DNA of 64,000 nt, taken from assembly GCF_002563775.1 (NCBI RefSeq), contig NZ_PDJO01000001.1:1312001-1376000 (forward strand). The letters run 5' to 3'. Each line of letters opens with the position of its first letter. The first letter of the stretch is position 1. Shown here in pieces: positions 55,148 to 63,347 of the stretch. The translations under genes were made by a program, and so were the position numbers. Source of the stretch: Thioclava sp. ES.031 (GTDB lineage: Bacteria; Pseudomonadota; Alphaproteobacteria; Rhodobacterales; Rhodobacteraceae). The notes under the pieces were generated by a model. That model ran no database searches. It saw only the letters and a list, made by a program, of their open reading frames with translations, and was not told the DNA's origin.

Positions 55148-55167
55148 ATCCACAGGGAGCTGTGGAT
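55148..55167. promoter_or_regulatory. Inverted repeat with DnaA-box-like halves
   Basis: ATCCACAG-GGAG-CTGTGGAT is a perfect 8-bp palindrome with a 4-base centre. Each half matches the DnaA box TTATCCACA at eight of nine positions when flanks are included. It lies about 100 bp upstream of the LuxR-type gene promoter. It could be an operator, paired DnaA boxes or simply a hairpin. Confidence 0.5.
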
Positions 55168-55257
55168 ATAGTCCAAATGGCTAGCTTAGGAATTAACGCA
55201 TTTAGGGGTTACGCTTAGAGATGGCCCACGCGCTGTCACGCACATAAGTGGGTCACA

Positions 55258-55263
55258 TATAAT
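55258..55263 (+). promoter_or_regulatory. Perfect -10 element for the LuxR-type gene
   Basis: TATAAT lies 24 bases before the ATG at 55287. The -35 region is poor (TGTCAC), suggesting an activator. Transcription from here would start near 55270, which favours the ATG at 55287 over that at 55275. Confidence 0.5.
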
Positions 55264-55286
55264 AGTTTCTGGGGATGGTGGGGACC

Positions 55287-56129
55287 ATGCGAGACTATGG
55301 GACAGGCGGGGCTTCGCCCGGGCAAGAGCGCGCTATCGAAGCGGGCATGATTGGGGCCGTTGCACAGTGGTGTGAGTGTCTGCACGGGACGAACCCGCTG
55401 CGCATGGCGCTAAGATATCTGACCGACAGTATCGGGGCCGAGGCCGTCATATTGGCGCGCTATCCGCGGGATGCGGGCGCACCGGCACGGGCGTTGGTCC
55501 ATGACAGGGCGCGATCCGGCTGCCGGATCCCGCTGGAGCAAAGCTTCGCGGCTGATCTGCTTGGCGATTATCTCGACAAGGCCAAACGGGGCTCGACCTG
55601 GTATCGCTCGATGCAAGACGAGGATGTGCCGCAAGCGGTCGCCTCGGCACTGGCCCGGCGCAACCTCGTCGAAATGGTCGTCATTCCGCTCGAGATCAGC
55701 GATCGCTGGGTCGATACGCTGGAGCTGCATTTCACCGAGAAGCTGCGCCAGTATCAGCAAGCGGTGCTGACCACGCTCGGCGATACGCTGAGCCGCACCT
55801 GGCACAACCGCGCCCGGGGCATGTTCACCGAGACCTTGCTGAAATCCGCCGCCAAGCAGGCCGCGCCGCTCATCGGCTCGCCGATCCTGAGCGCGGATAA
55901 CCCTGCGCGTCTGAGCCGTTCGGAATACCGCGTCTGCCTGCTGCTGCGCCACGGCCAGTCGCCTGATCAGATGCTCGCGGAGCTGGGGATCAAGGAATCC
56001 ACCCTGCGCACCCATCTGAGCAATCTCTACGCCAAGACCGGCGCGCGCAATCTGGCGGAACTGACCTTCCAGCTTGTCTCCGAACTGCCCTTCGAGCTCG
56101 CCGGCGCCAGAGCCGGACGGGTCGCATGA
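55287..56129 (+). CDS. LuxR-type transcriptional regulator
   Basis: The 280-aa product has a C-terminal LuxR/GerE helix-turn-helix (about residues 212-262, LSRSEYRVCLLLRHGQSPDQMLAELGIKESTLRTHLSNLYAKTG-type pattern). The N-terminal domain of about 190 residues has no clear autoinducer-binding, receiver or PAS signature. The start at 55287 has a GTGGGGA site; 55275 is the alternative. It lies between tadC and the prepilin peptidase, and overlaps the latter by four bases. I infer that it controls the Tad locus. Confidence 0.85.
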   Translation: MRDYGTGGASPGQERAIEAGMIGAVAQWCECLHGTNPLRMALRYLTDSIGAEAVILARYPRDAGAPARALVHDRARSGCRIPLEQSFAADLLGDYLDKAKRGSTWYRSMQDEDVPQAVASALARRNLVEMVVIPLEISDRWVDTLELHFTEKLRQYQQAVLTTLGDTLSRTWHNRARGMFTETLLKSAAKQAAPLIGSPILSADNPARLSRSEYRVCLLLRHGQSPDQMLAELGIKESTLRTHLSNLYAKTGARNLAELTFQLVSELPFELAGARAGRVA

Positions 56130-56605
56130 CCGGGCAGCTCCTGCCGCTGGCGGCGCTGGCCCCGGTCTTGATCTGGGTCGCGCTCAGCGATCTGCGCGAG
56201 ATGCGCATCCCGAACAGGATCGTGCTGATCACGCTTGGCTTCTTTGCGCTCTGCGCGCCGTTTTTGGGTCTGCACGAGCTGAGCCTGCGGCTTGCTGCAG
56301 GCGCGATCACCTTCCTCGTCGGCTACGTCTTTTTCGTGCTGCGCGCCTTCGGGGGAGGGGACGTGAAATTTCTCGCGGCCCTGATGCTATTCGTACCCTC
56401 TGCGGCGATGGGGGAGTTTTTGATCGCCTTTTCCGTCGCGCTTTTTGCGGGCTCGGCGCTGACGATGGGGCTCCAAAGCGCGCCGGTGGCGACGCGGCTT
56501 GGGCCCCGCTTGGGTTGGAAAAGTTGTTACGCACGGGGAAAGCTCCCGATGGGCGTCTCGATCGCGCTTGCGGGTCTGGCTTTGCCTTATCTGGTCGGCG
56601 GGTAG
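56126..56605 (+). CDS. cpaA: Prepilin peptidase CpaA/TadV
   Basis: The 159-aa membrane aspartic protease of the A24 type cleaves Flp prepilin and pseudopilins. The two catalytic aspartates are visible: one in SDLREMRIPN near residue 21 and one in GGGDVKF near 78. About five hydrophobic helices are present, and the methylase domain of larger PilD enzymes is absent, as is usual for TadV. It starts inside the end of the regulator gene (ATGA). Confidence 0.92.
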   Translation: MTGQLLPLAALAPVLIWVALSDLREMRIPNRIVLITLGFFALCAPFLGLHELSLRLAAGAITFLVGYVFFVLRAFGGGDVKFLAALMLFVPSAAMGEFLIAFSVALFAGSALTMGLQSAPVATRLGPRLGWKSCYARGKLPMGVSIALAGLALPYLVGG

Positions 56606-56625
56606 GCCCCGCCAAGGGAGGACCT

Positions 56626-57930
56626 ATGTCACGCAAGATTTGGACCAAGTCGCTCGGAGTGGTCGCTCTGGCTTTGTGCACGGTCAGCGCACCACTCCTC
56701 GCCGAAGAAACGAAGCCCGACGTCACCGAACGCGCGCAGGCGCTCGTCTGGGGCTCTAGCGATGTGAAACCCGATCCACAGGCCGGGCTCTCGATGTTGG
56801 AGGACGCCGCGGCGCAAGGCGATCCCGAAGCGGCTTTGGCCGCAGGTAACCTGCTCCTTTGGGGCGGTCCTGTCGCTGCGGATCGCGATCGCGCCGTTGG
56901 CTATCTCGAACAGGCGGTCGAAGCGGGCAGCTGGGATGCGCACCGTCTGTTGGGCAAGCAACTGATCGGCGGCTGGGCTTTGCCACGCGACACTGCGCGC
57001 GGGGTCGACCTGCTTGAGACGCAGATCGCAAAGGGCGATGCGAAAGCGGCGCTGATCTTGGGCGAGGCCTATCTCTACGGAACCGGACTGCCGCGCGATT
57101 ATGCCAAGGCGCGCGACCTGTTCGAGACCGCAGCGGAGGCGGGCGACGCGACCGGCTTGTGGAAATACGGCGAGACGCTGATGTGGTCGCAGCGCAATCC
57201 GAAGACAGCGCAGGCGTTTCTCGAACGCGCAGGCGCGGCGGGTGTCGATGGCGCCTATGCGACGCTGGCCGAGGGCGCGATGTATGGCTATCTCGGCGGC
57301 GGCTCCACTTCGCGCGCGAAGTTCGACGGCTATGCCAAGGCCGCCCGCGCGGCCGGGAATGAGCGGATCGAAGTGCTCGACGCCACGCGCCGCATCTGGG
57401 GCATCTCGATGCGCGGCGATGGCAAACAGGCGGTGGCGCAACTGCGCGGGGCTGCCGAGGCGGGCAACAAGACCGCGGCGCGCTATCTGGTCGGCCTTCT
57501 GCGCGACGGCAATTCCTATAACGTCCGGCGCGATCCCAAAGGGGCGTCGGACTTCCTTGAAGCGCATCGCGATCTCTTCACGCCCGAAGAACGCGAGAAT
57601 TACGCGATGACGATCCGGGTGGCGAGGCATCGGCACGATGCCGATTTCGCGCCGCTTGCAGGAGAGATCGCGCCGGGCATGGCCAAGATGAACGCAGAGG
57701 AAGCGCGCGATCTGTTCAAGGCCAATCCGCGGCTGGCGGTCTATCTGATCCAGAAAGACCTCGCCAAGCAGGGTCTGTATCGCGGCCCGCTCGACGGGTT
57801 CGCCGGGCGCGGAACGCTGCGCGCGATGGAGCGTGCCTGCGGCAAGATGCCGGGCGATATGGCCTGCCTCGACGGGGTTCTGGCGCCCGAGATCGTCGGT
57901 GCGATGCTGCGCGAAGGGTGGGGCTCGTAA
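56626..57930 (+). CDS. Exported Sel1-repeat (TPR-like) protein
   Basis: The 434-aa product has a signal peptide (about residues 1-24, VVALALCTVSAPLLA). Sel1/TPR-like repeats follow, recognisable as GDPEAALAAGNLLLWGG, GDAKAALILGEAYLYGTGLPRDYAKARDLFETAAEAGDA and similar. The C-terminal part (about 365-425) resembles a peptidoglycan-binding-like or localisation segment (KQGLYRGPLDGFAGRGTLRAMERAC). Its position after the prepilin peptidase suggests a role in envelope assembly of the pilus, perhaps replacing TadD. The start at 56626 follows AGGGAGG. Confidence 0.85.
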   Translation: MSRKIWTKSLGVVALALCTVSAPLLAEETKPDVTERAQALVWGSSDVKPDPQAGLSMLEDAAAQGDPEAALAAGNLLLWGGPVAADRDRAVGYLEQAVEAGSWDAHRLLGKQLIGGWALPRDTARGVDLLETQIAKGDAKAALILGEAYLYGTGLPRDYAKARDLFETAAEAGDATGLWKYGETLMWSQRNPKTAQAFLERAGAAGVDGAYATLAEGAMYGYLGGGSTSRAKFDGYAKAARAAGNERIEVLDATRRIWGISMRGDGKQAVAQLRGAAEAGNKTAARYLVGLLRDGNSYNVRRDPKGASDFLEAHRDLFTPEERENYAMTIRVARHRHDADFAPLAGEIAPGMAKMNAEEARDLFKANPRLAVYLIQKDLAKQGLYRGPLDGFAGRGTLRAMERACGKMPGDMACLDGVLAPEIVGAMLREGWGS

Positions 57931-58902
57931 GTGACATCGAAGGTTCTGGTCACAGGCGGCGCGGGTTTCATCGGGTCGCATTGCTGCAAGGCGTTGGCCG
58001 AGGCGGGGCACGCTCCTGTGGTCCTCGACGATCTGTCGCGCGGCCATGCTGATGCGGTGCGCTGGGGGCCTCTGGTCGAGGGCGATCTGCGCGACCGGGA
58101 TCTGGTCGAGACGGCGCTCAAGGAGCACCGGATCGACGCCGTGATTCATTTCGCGGCACTGGCCTATGTCGGCGAGAGCGTGGCCGAGCCGACCCGCTAT
58201 TACGACGTCAATCTGGGCGGGATGACCGCCCTTCTGAGCGCGATGCAGGCGGTGGGGCTGGACAAGATCGTCTTCTCGTCGAGCTGCGCCACCTATGGCA
58301 CGCCCGAGACGCTGCCGATCTCCGAAGACACGCCGCAACGCCCGATCAACCCCTATGGCCGCAGCAAGCTGATCTGCGAATGGATGCTGGAGGATGCCGC
58401 CGCCGCGACCGATCTGCGTTTCGCGGCCCTGCGCTATTTCAACGCGAGCGGCGCCGACCCGAGCGGCGAGATCGGCGAGCGCCACGATCCCGAGACCCAT
58501 CTCATCCCGCTGGTGCTGCGTGCGGCCTCGGGGCAGGGCCCTGCGGTGAAGGTCTTCGGCACGGATTACCCCACGCCCGACGGCACCTGCATCCGCGACT
58601 ACATCCATGTCGACGATCTGGCCCGCGCGCATCTTCTGGCGCTCGATTACCTGCAGGGCGGCGGCGACAGCCTGAAGCTCAATCTCGGCACCGGGCGGGG
58701 CGCGTCGATCCGCGAGGTGATCGCCTCGGTCGAGCGGGTGACGGGGCGCAAGGTGCCCTTCGAGGACGCCCCGCGCCGCCCCGGCGATCCGGCGGAACTG
58801 GTGGCCGATCCCTCCCGTGCGCACGACGCTCTGGGCTTTAGCGCGCGTTACCGTGAACTTGACGAGATCGTGTCCCATGCCGCTCCGTGGTTCGGCCTCT
58901 GA
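57931..58902 (+). CDS. galE: UDP-glucose 4-epimerase
   Basis: The 323-aa short-chain dehydrogenase-type epimerase interconverts UDP-glucose and UDP-galactose. The NAD motif GGAGFIGSH is at residues 8-16. The catalytic SSSCATYG and YGRSK (YxxxK) motifs lie near 112 and 143, and the RYFNASGA and GTDYPTPDGTCIRDYIHV blocks are GalE signatures. The start is a GTG directly after the Sel1 gene stop. Confidence 0.94.
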   Translation: MTSKVLVTGGAGFIGSHCCKALAEAGHAPVVLDDLSRGHADAVRWGPLVEGDLRDRDLVETALKEHRIDAVIHFAALAYVGESVAEPTRYYDVNLGGMTALLSAMQAVGLDKIVFSSSCATYGTPETLPISEDTPQRPINPYGRSKLICEWMLEDAAAATDLRFAALRYFNASGADPSGEIGERHDPETHLIPLVLRAASGQGPAVKVFGTDYPTPDGTCIRDYIHVDDLARAHLLALDYLQGGGDSLKLNLGTGRGASIREVIASVERVTGRKVPFEDAPRRPGDPAELVADPSRAHDALGFSARYRELDEIVSHAAPWFGL

Positions 58903-58982
58903 CCTCGGGTTCGCGCTCTGCCGGGGTTGAGCCTGCCGCCCAGCCATCTATCTTGCGGCTCAACGCAATTCAGGAGGCTCTC

Positions 58983-60221
58983 ATGGCAAGCGACGCAATC
59001 GATCCGCAACTTCTCGACCGGCTGGCCGAGGTTGCCGTGCAGGTGGGTCTGAACCTGCAAGACGGTCAGGATCTGGTGTTGACCGCGCCCGTCGAGGCGC
59101 TGCCGCTGGTGCGCCGGATCGCCGCCGAAGCCTATCGCGCGGGCGCAGGCACCTTCACCCCGATCCTCAGCGATGGTCAGATCACGCTGGCCCGGTTCGA
59201 GAACGCGAAGGACGAAAGCTTCGACCGCGCGCCTGACTGGCTCTATCAGGGCATGGCGAAGGCTTACGAAAGCGGCGCGGCCCGCATGGCGATCGTCGGC
59301 GAAGACCCGATGCTGCTGTCGGAACAGGACCCGGAGAAAGTCTCGCGCGCGGGAAAGGCCAACTCCATCGCCTATAAACCGGCACTGGAGAAAATCTCGA
59401 ATTTCGAGATCAACTGGTCGATCGTGAGCTATCCGACCGTGGCCTGGGCCAAGCGCGTCTTCCCCGATCTGCCGGAGGACGAGGCCGTGGGCAAACTAGC
59501 CGACGCGATCTTCGCCGCCTCGCGCGCCGATCAACCCGATCCCGTCGCCGCATGGGAGGCGCATAACGCGGCGCTGCGCAAGCGCCGCGATTGGCTGAAC
59601 GAGCAGCGCTTCTCGGCGCTTCATTTCACCGGTGGCGGCACCGATCTGACCGTGGGCCTCGCCGACGATCACGAATGGAGCGGTGGAGCGTCCGAGGCCA
59701 ATAACGGCGTCGTCTGCAACCCGAATATCCCGACCGAAGAGGTCTTCACCACGCCCCATGCCGAGCGCGTCGACGGGGTCGTTCGCGCGACCAAGCCGCT
59801 GTCGCATCAGGGCAGCCTGATCGAGAATATCGAGATGCGCTTCGAGGGCGGCAAGGTGGTCGAGGCGAAGGCCAGCCGCGGCGAGGCGGTGCTGCAGAAG
59901 CTCATCGACACCGACGAAGGCGCGCGCCGTCTGGGTGAGGTCGCGCTGGTGCCGCATGGCTCGCCGATCTCGGCTTCGGGGCTGTTGTTCTTCAACACGC
60001 TCTATGACGAGAACGCGGCCTGCCATATCGCGATGGGGCAGTGCTATTCGAAATGCTTCATCAATGGCGGCGAGCTGAGCGAAGACGAGGTCGCGGCGAA
60101 GGGCGGCAACAGCTCGATGATCCATGTCGACTGGATGATCGGCGGCCCCGAGACCGATATCGACGGCATCAAGCCCGACGGCACCCGCGTCCCGGTCTTC
60201 CGCAAGGGCGAATGGGCCTGA
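58983..60221 (+). CDS. Aminopeptidase, peptidase family M29
   Basis: The 412-aa product matches the M29 aminopeptidases (AmpS/T type), dimetal exopeptidases. The metal-ligand blocks NIPTEEVFTTPHAERVDG near residue 246 and HVDWMIG near 380 are present, as is FTGGGTDLTVGL near 217. The ATG at 58983 follows CAGGAGG. The longer frame from 58887 is rejected. A good terminator follows. Confidence 0.93.
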   Translation: MASDAIDPQLLDRLAEVAVQVGLNLQDGQDLVLTAPVEALPLVRRIAAEAYRAGAGTFTPILSDGQITLARFENAKDESFDRAPDWLYQGMAKAYESGAARMAIVGEDPMLLSEQDPEKVSRAGKANSIAYKPALEKISNFEINWSIVSYPTVAWAKRVFPDLPEDEAVGKLADAIFAASRADQPDPVAAWEAHNAALRKRRDWLNEQRFSALHFTGGGTDLTVGLADDHEWSGGASEANNGVVCNPNIPTEEVFTTPHAERVDGVVRATKPLSHQGSLIENIEMRFEGGKVVEAKASRGEAVLQKLIDTDEGARRLGEVALVPHGSPISASGLLFFNTLYDENAACHIAMGQCYSKCFINGGELSEDEVAAKGGNSSMIHVDWMIGGPETDIDGIKPDGTRVPVFRKGEWA

Positions 60222-60246
60222 TTGGCCGCAAGACCTGACAATGGTG

Positions 60247-60289
60247 AGCGCCCGACGCGCCGATTGGTGTGTCGGGCGCTTATATTTTG
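60247..60289 (+). terminator. Terminator after the M29 aminopeptidase gene
   Basis: A perfect 10-bp stem AGCGCCCGAC/GTCGGGCGCT with a 14-base loop is followed by TATATTTT. The rest of the 60222-60562 gap contains no gene I can support. Confidence 0.75.
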
Positions 60290-60562
60290 TGCAGATGCGA
60301 GGAATTTCGCCTCGTCCCGCGCAGTTCGATGCGCCCGGCGTCGCAAGGCACCGCGGAGCGCGGGCGTTTCTTGACGAAAGCGGCAACTGGGCGAAATCTG
60401 AATATACGGGTCGGGCTTGGCCGACCCTCTTGGGCAACTCGCGCACCCTTGCGCTGTGTGAAGGGCCGCCCGGCCGACGCAGGTTTTCGATCCTCCTCCC
60501 CGAAAACGCGTTCAGGCCGGGCGGTGCCCAGCCTGACCAGCGAAACCGAAATCTTGCCTGAC

Positions 60563-60922
60563 TTAACGGCCGGTATTGAGGCTTTTCGTGATCAGCTTCT
60601 CGCGGCTCTGCGCCAGCGAGGGATGGATCAGCGCGTTCTCGATCGCCGCGACCTGCGTGAAGCCGATATTGTCGAGCGATTTGCCCTTCGCGAATTTCGC
60701 AGCCCGCGCTTGGTCGAGCATGCTGAGATGCGGATCGGCGGGCATGAAATAGGCCGGGTTGGGGCCGCTCGAGCTCTGTTTGGGCGCTTGCGGCCCGAGG
60801 CCGCCGGGCGGCTGCGACGCAGCGCCAGCTTGCGCGATCCCGGCCCCAAGGCCAAGCGCCACTGCAAGGCTGCAACCAAGAGCCGAAGCGGTAAAACGGG
60901 TGGTCATAGGCAGTTTCCTCAT
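60563..60922 (-). CDS. Small exported protein of unknown function
   Basis: The 119-aa product has a signal peptide (ALGCSLAVALGLGAGIAQAGA) and then a Pro/Gln/Gly-rich linker and a helical C-terminal half (about 65-115). The start overlaps the upstream gene as ATGA; the in-frame ATG five codons later is possible. It has no recognised domain. The C-terminal half (NIGFTQVAAIENALIHPSLAQSREKLITKSL) has the same length and helical character as the paired protein upstream. Confidence 0.7.
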   Translation of the reverse strand: MRKLPMTTRFTASALGCSLAVALGLGAGIAQAGAASQPPGGLGPQAPKQSSSGPNPAYFMPADPHLSMLDQARAAKFAKGKSLDNIGFTQVAAIENALIHPSLAQSREKLITKSLNTGR

Positions 60923-61158
60923 TTCTTCTTCAGAGCCATGCGGATCAGGGTTTCCCGCGCGGTTCGGTCGACATTCTGAACCAGCGCATCCTTGATCTGC
61001 ACGATTTGGCGGTCGGTCAGGTTGGACAGATCGACGTTCCCGACCAGAGCGTGGACGCGCTGAATTTCCAGCGCATTGAGCGGCTGTTGCTGCGCGGCGG
61101 CCAGCGACGGCAGCGCGGCGCAGGCGAGGGCGGCGATCAGGGCGATAGATTTCATCAT
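60919..61158 (-). CDS. Small exported protein of unknown function, first of a pair
   Basis: The 79-aa product has a signal peptide (IALIAALACAALPSLAAAQ) and a short helical mature part (NLTDRQIVQIKDALVQNVDRTARETLIRMALKKK near the end). The start at 61158 follows GAGGAGAC; a second ATG follows directly. Its stop overlaps the next gene (ATGA), so the pair is translationally coupled and both products are periplasmic or secreted. Function unknown. Confidence 0.75.
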   Translation of the reverse strand: MMKSIALIAALACAALPSLAAAQQQPLNALEIQRVHALVGNVDLSNLTDRQIVQIKDALVQNVDRTARETLIRMALKKK

Positions 61159-61362
61159 GAGTCTCCTCTGACGGCTCTTCCTACAGGAAGATGCAGTTGC
61201 GTGGACGCGGGACAAGCGCAGACGCGCGCAAGTTTCGGTGAGTGCTGCTTGCCCTATGCGTCAAGATGGGGATTCACATCGCGAATTCATCATGATACCG
61301 TAACTTTTAACAAGCAGAGGGCAGACATAAGCTCTCGCAAAAATACGGGCAGGATCGAGGCA

Positions 61363-62424
61363 ATGAAGGCGGGCTATCAGGGCACCTTCGTCATTTCATG
61401 GGCGCAGACGGAGATCGACGGCACACCGGTGCCGCCGCTTGAGGTCGTGACCGTGGGCGCATGTTGGCGATGGACGGGGCAGGCGATCTGCGTGGACGGG
61501 CCCAATGATCGGCTCATCTTGCACAATGCGCGCGGCGAGGCGGAGCGGCGCACGAAAGCCGCCCGCGCGGTGCGTCGCCTGCTGGGCGAGGCCGTGGGAC
61601 ATCCGCGAACGCTCGACGATCCCGACGAGACCGAGACGCCCAATCAAAGCTTTACCGTGACCGATGGTTATCACGCCTATGTCGTCACCCTGATCGAGCT
61701 GCCCGAAAGCGGCACGCGTATCCTGATGTTCGCCGGTCGGATGCCGCCGGTGGACAGCGATCTGTGGGTGGTCGACCGGGCGCTCGATCTGCGCCCGAAA
61801 GCGGCGCGGCAGGGGCCTGCGGGCGTCATCTGTTTCACCCCCGGCACGCTGATCGAGACCGACCAGGGCCGCCGCCCGGTCGAGGCGCTGCGCGAGGGCG
61901 ACCGCGTGCTGACCCGCGATGACGGGGCGCAGCCGATCTGCTGGATCGGGCGGCGCGACATCTCGGGCGCGCGGCTCCATGCGATGCCGCATCTGCGCCC
62001 GGTGCGGATCTCGGCAGGGGCGTTCGGCATCGCACGACCCGATCGCGATCTGATCGTGTCGCCGCAGCACCGGATGCTGGTGCGCGGACGCGCGGCGCAG
62101 GCGCTGTTTGCCGAGGACGAGGTTCTGGTGCGCGCCTGCGATCTGGTGAATGGCCGCCAGATCCGCTTCGAGGGCGCGCTGCGCGGCCTGAGCTACATCC
62201 ACCTGATGTTCGAACGCCATCAGGTACTGACCGCGAACGGGCTTGAGACCGAAAGCTTCCACCCGGCCTCCACCCGGCTCGAGATGATCGCCCGCGACCA
62301 GCGCGCCGGGCTTGAGGCGCTGGTGCCCGAGGTCGAGGAAAATCCGCTCAGCTATGGCGCCTTCGCGCGCCGTGCGCTCAAGCCCTCCGAGGCCGCGATC
62401 CTGCGCCACGATCTGGCCGCCTGA
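61363..62424 (+). CDS. Hint-domain protein
   Basis: The 353-aa product has an N-terminal domain of unknown type (about 1-155) and then a Hint (hedgehog/intein-type) domain (about 163-305) that starts CFTPGTLIETDQGRRPVE and continues with GDRVLTRDDG and IVSPQHRMLV. The Cys at the start of the domain is the residue that would attack the preceding peptide bond in autoprocessing. No signal peptide or RTX repeats are present. Such Hint_2 proteins are common in Rhodobacterales, but their targets are unknown. It stands alone. Confidence 0.85.
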   Translation: MKAGYQGTFVISWAQTEIDGTPVPPLEVVTVGACWRWTGQAICVDGPNDRLILHNARGEAERRTKAARAVRRLLGEAVGHPRTLDDPDETETPNQSFTVTDGYHAYVVTLIELPESGTRILMFAGRMPPVDSDLWVVDRALDLRPKAARQGPAGVICFTPGTLIETDQGRRPVEALREGDRVLTRDDGAQPICWIGRRDISGARLHAMPHLRPVRISAGAFGIARPDRDLIVSPQHRMLVRGRAAQALFAEDEVLVRACDLVNGRQIRFEGALRGLSYIHLMFERHQVLTANGLETESFHPASTRLEMIARDQRAGLEALVPEVEENPLSYGAFARRALKPSEAAILRHDLAA

Positions 62425-62547
62425 ACGGGCAAATCCGCTCGAAATCGCTGCAGGCTTGGGCTGTGCGTCAGATGCACGGCTTCGTGCGCATTTTGCGCCT
62501 TTTCTCTGCCCGAACGTCGCCTTAGCTTCGGGACAAAGGAGATATCA

Positions 62548-63321
62548 ATGACCAGACCCGTCGTCGGCATCATCGGCAATAGAGGCCTCGTAGGTGACCG
62601 CTACCCCGTCCATGAAGGCGGGCAGCTCAACTCGGAAGCGGTGAGCAAAGTTTCCGATTGCATCCCGCTGCTGATCCCCGCCGATCCCGAATATGTCTCC
62701 GTTCAGGAGTTGATGGAGGTCTGCGACGGTTTCCTGCTGACCGGCGGGCGGCCGAACGTCCATCCGCATGAATATGGCGAGGAGCCGACCGAGAAGCACG
62801 GCACTTTCGACCGCGCCCGCGATGCGATCACACTACCGCTGGTGCGCGCCTGTGTCGAAAACGGGCAGCCCTTCCTTGGCATCTGCCGGGGCTTTCAGGA
62901 GGTCAACGTCGCGATGGGCGGCACGCTCCATCCCGAAATCCGCGAGCTTCCGGGCCGGTTGAACCACCGGATGCCTCCCGAGGGGACGCTCGAAGAAGGA
63001 TTCTCCAACCGTCACATGGTCACGCTCACCCCCGGCGGCCGGTTCGCGCGTCTCTTCGGCGCGGATGAGGTCGAGACCAACACGCTGCACGGGCAGGGCG
63101 TTTGCACCGCCGGTACCCGGATTGTGATCGAAGGGCGCGCCCCCGATGGTACGCCCGAGGCGATCTATGTTAAGGACGCGCCGGGGTTTACCCTATCGGT
63201 GCAATGGCATCCCGAATGGCGTGCGGCGGAAGATCCGGTCTCGCGCCCTCTGTTTGAGGCATTCGGCGATGCGGTGCGTGCTTGGGCGCGCGGCGAACGG
63301 CCCGCCGCCTGCGTCGCCTGA
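62548..63321 (+). CDS. Class I glutamine amidotransferase-like hydrolase, PuuD-type
   Basis: The 257-aa product belongs to the gamma-glutamyl-GABA hydrolase (PuuD) group of class I glutamine amidotransferases. The nucleophile elbow is GICRGFQEVNV near residue 113, followed by the family-typical LHGQGV near 175 and the histidine and glutamate of the triad in QWHPEW near 215. PuuD acts in putrescine breakdown, but the substrate here is not proven and no other puu genes are adjacent. Confidence 0.87.
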   Translation: MTRPVVGIIGNRGLVGDRYPVHEGGQLNSEAVSKVSDCIPLLIPADPEYVSVQELMEVCDGFLLTGGRPNVHPHEYGEEPTEKHGTFDRARDAITLPLVRACVENGQPFLGICRGFQEVNVAMGGTLHPEIRELPGRLNHRMPPEGTLEEGFSNRHMVTLTPGGRFARLFGADEVETNTLHGQGVCTAGTRIVIEGRAPDGTPEAIYVKDAPGFTLSVQWHPEWRAAEDPVSRPLFEAFGDAVRAWARGERPAACVA

Positions 63322-63347
63322 GCCGCTAAGACAAAACGGAGAGACAG

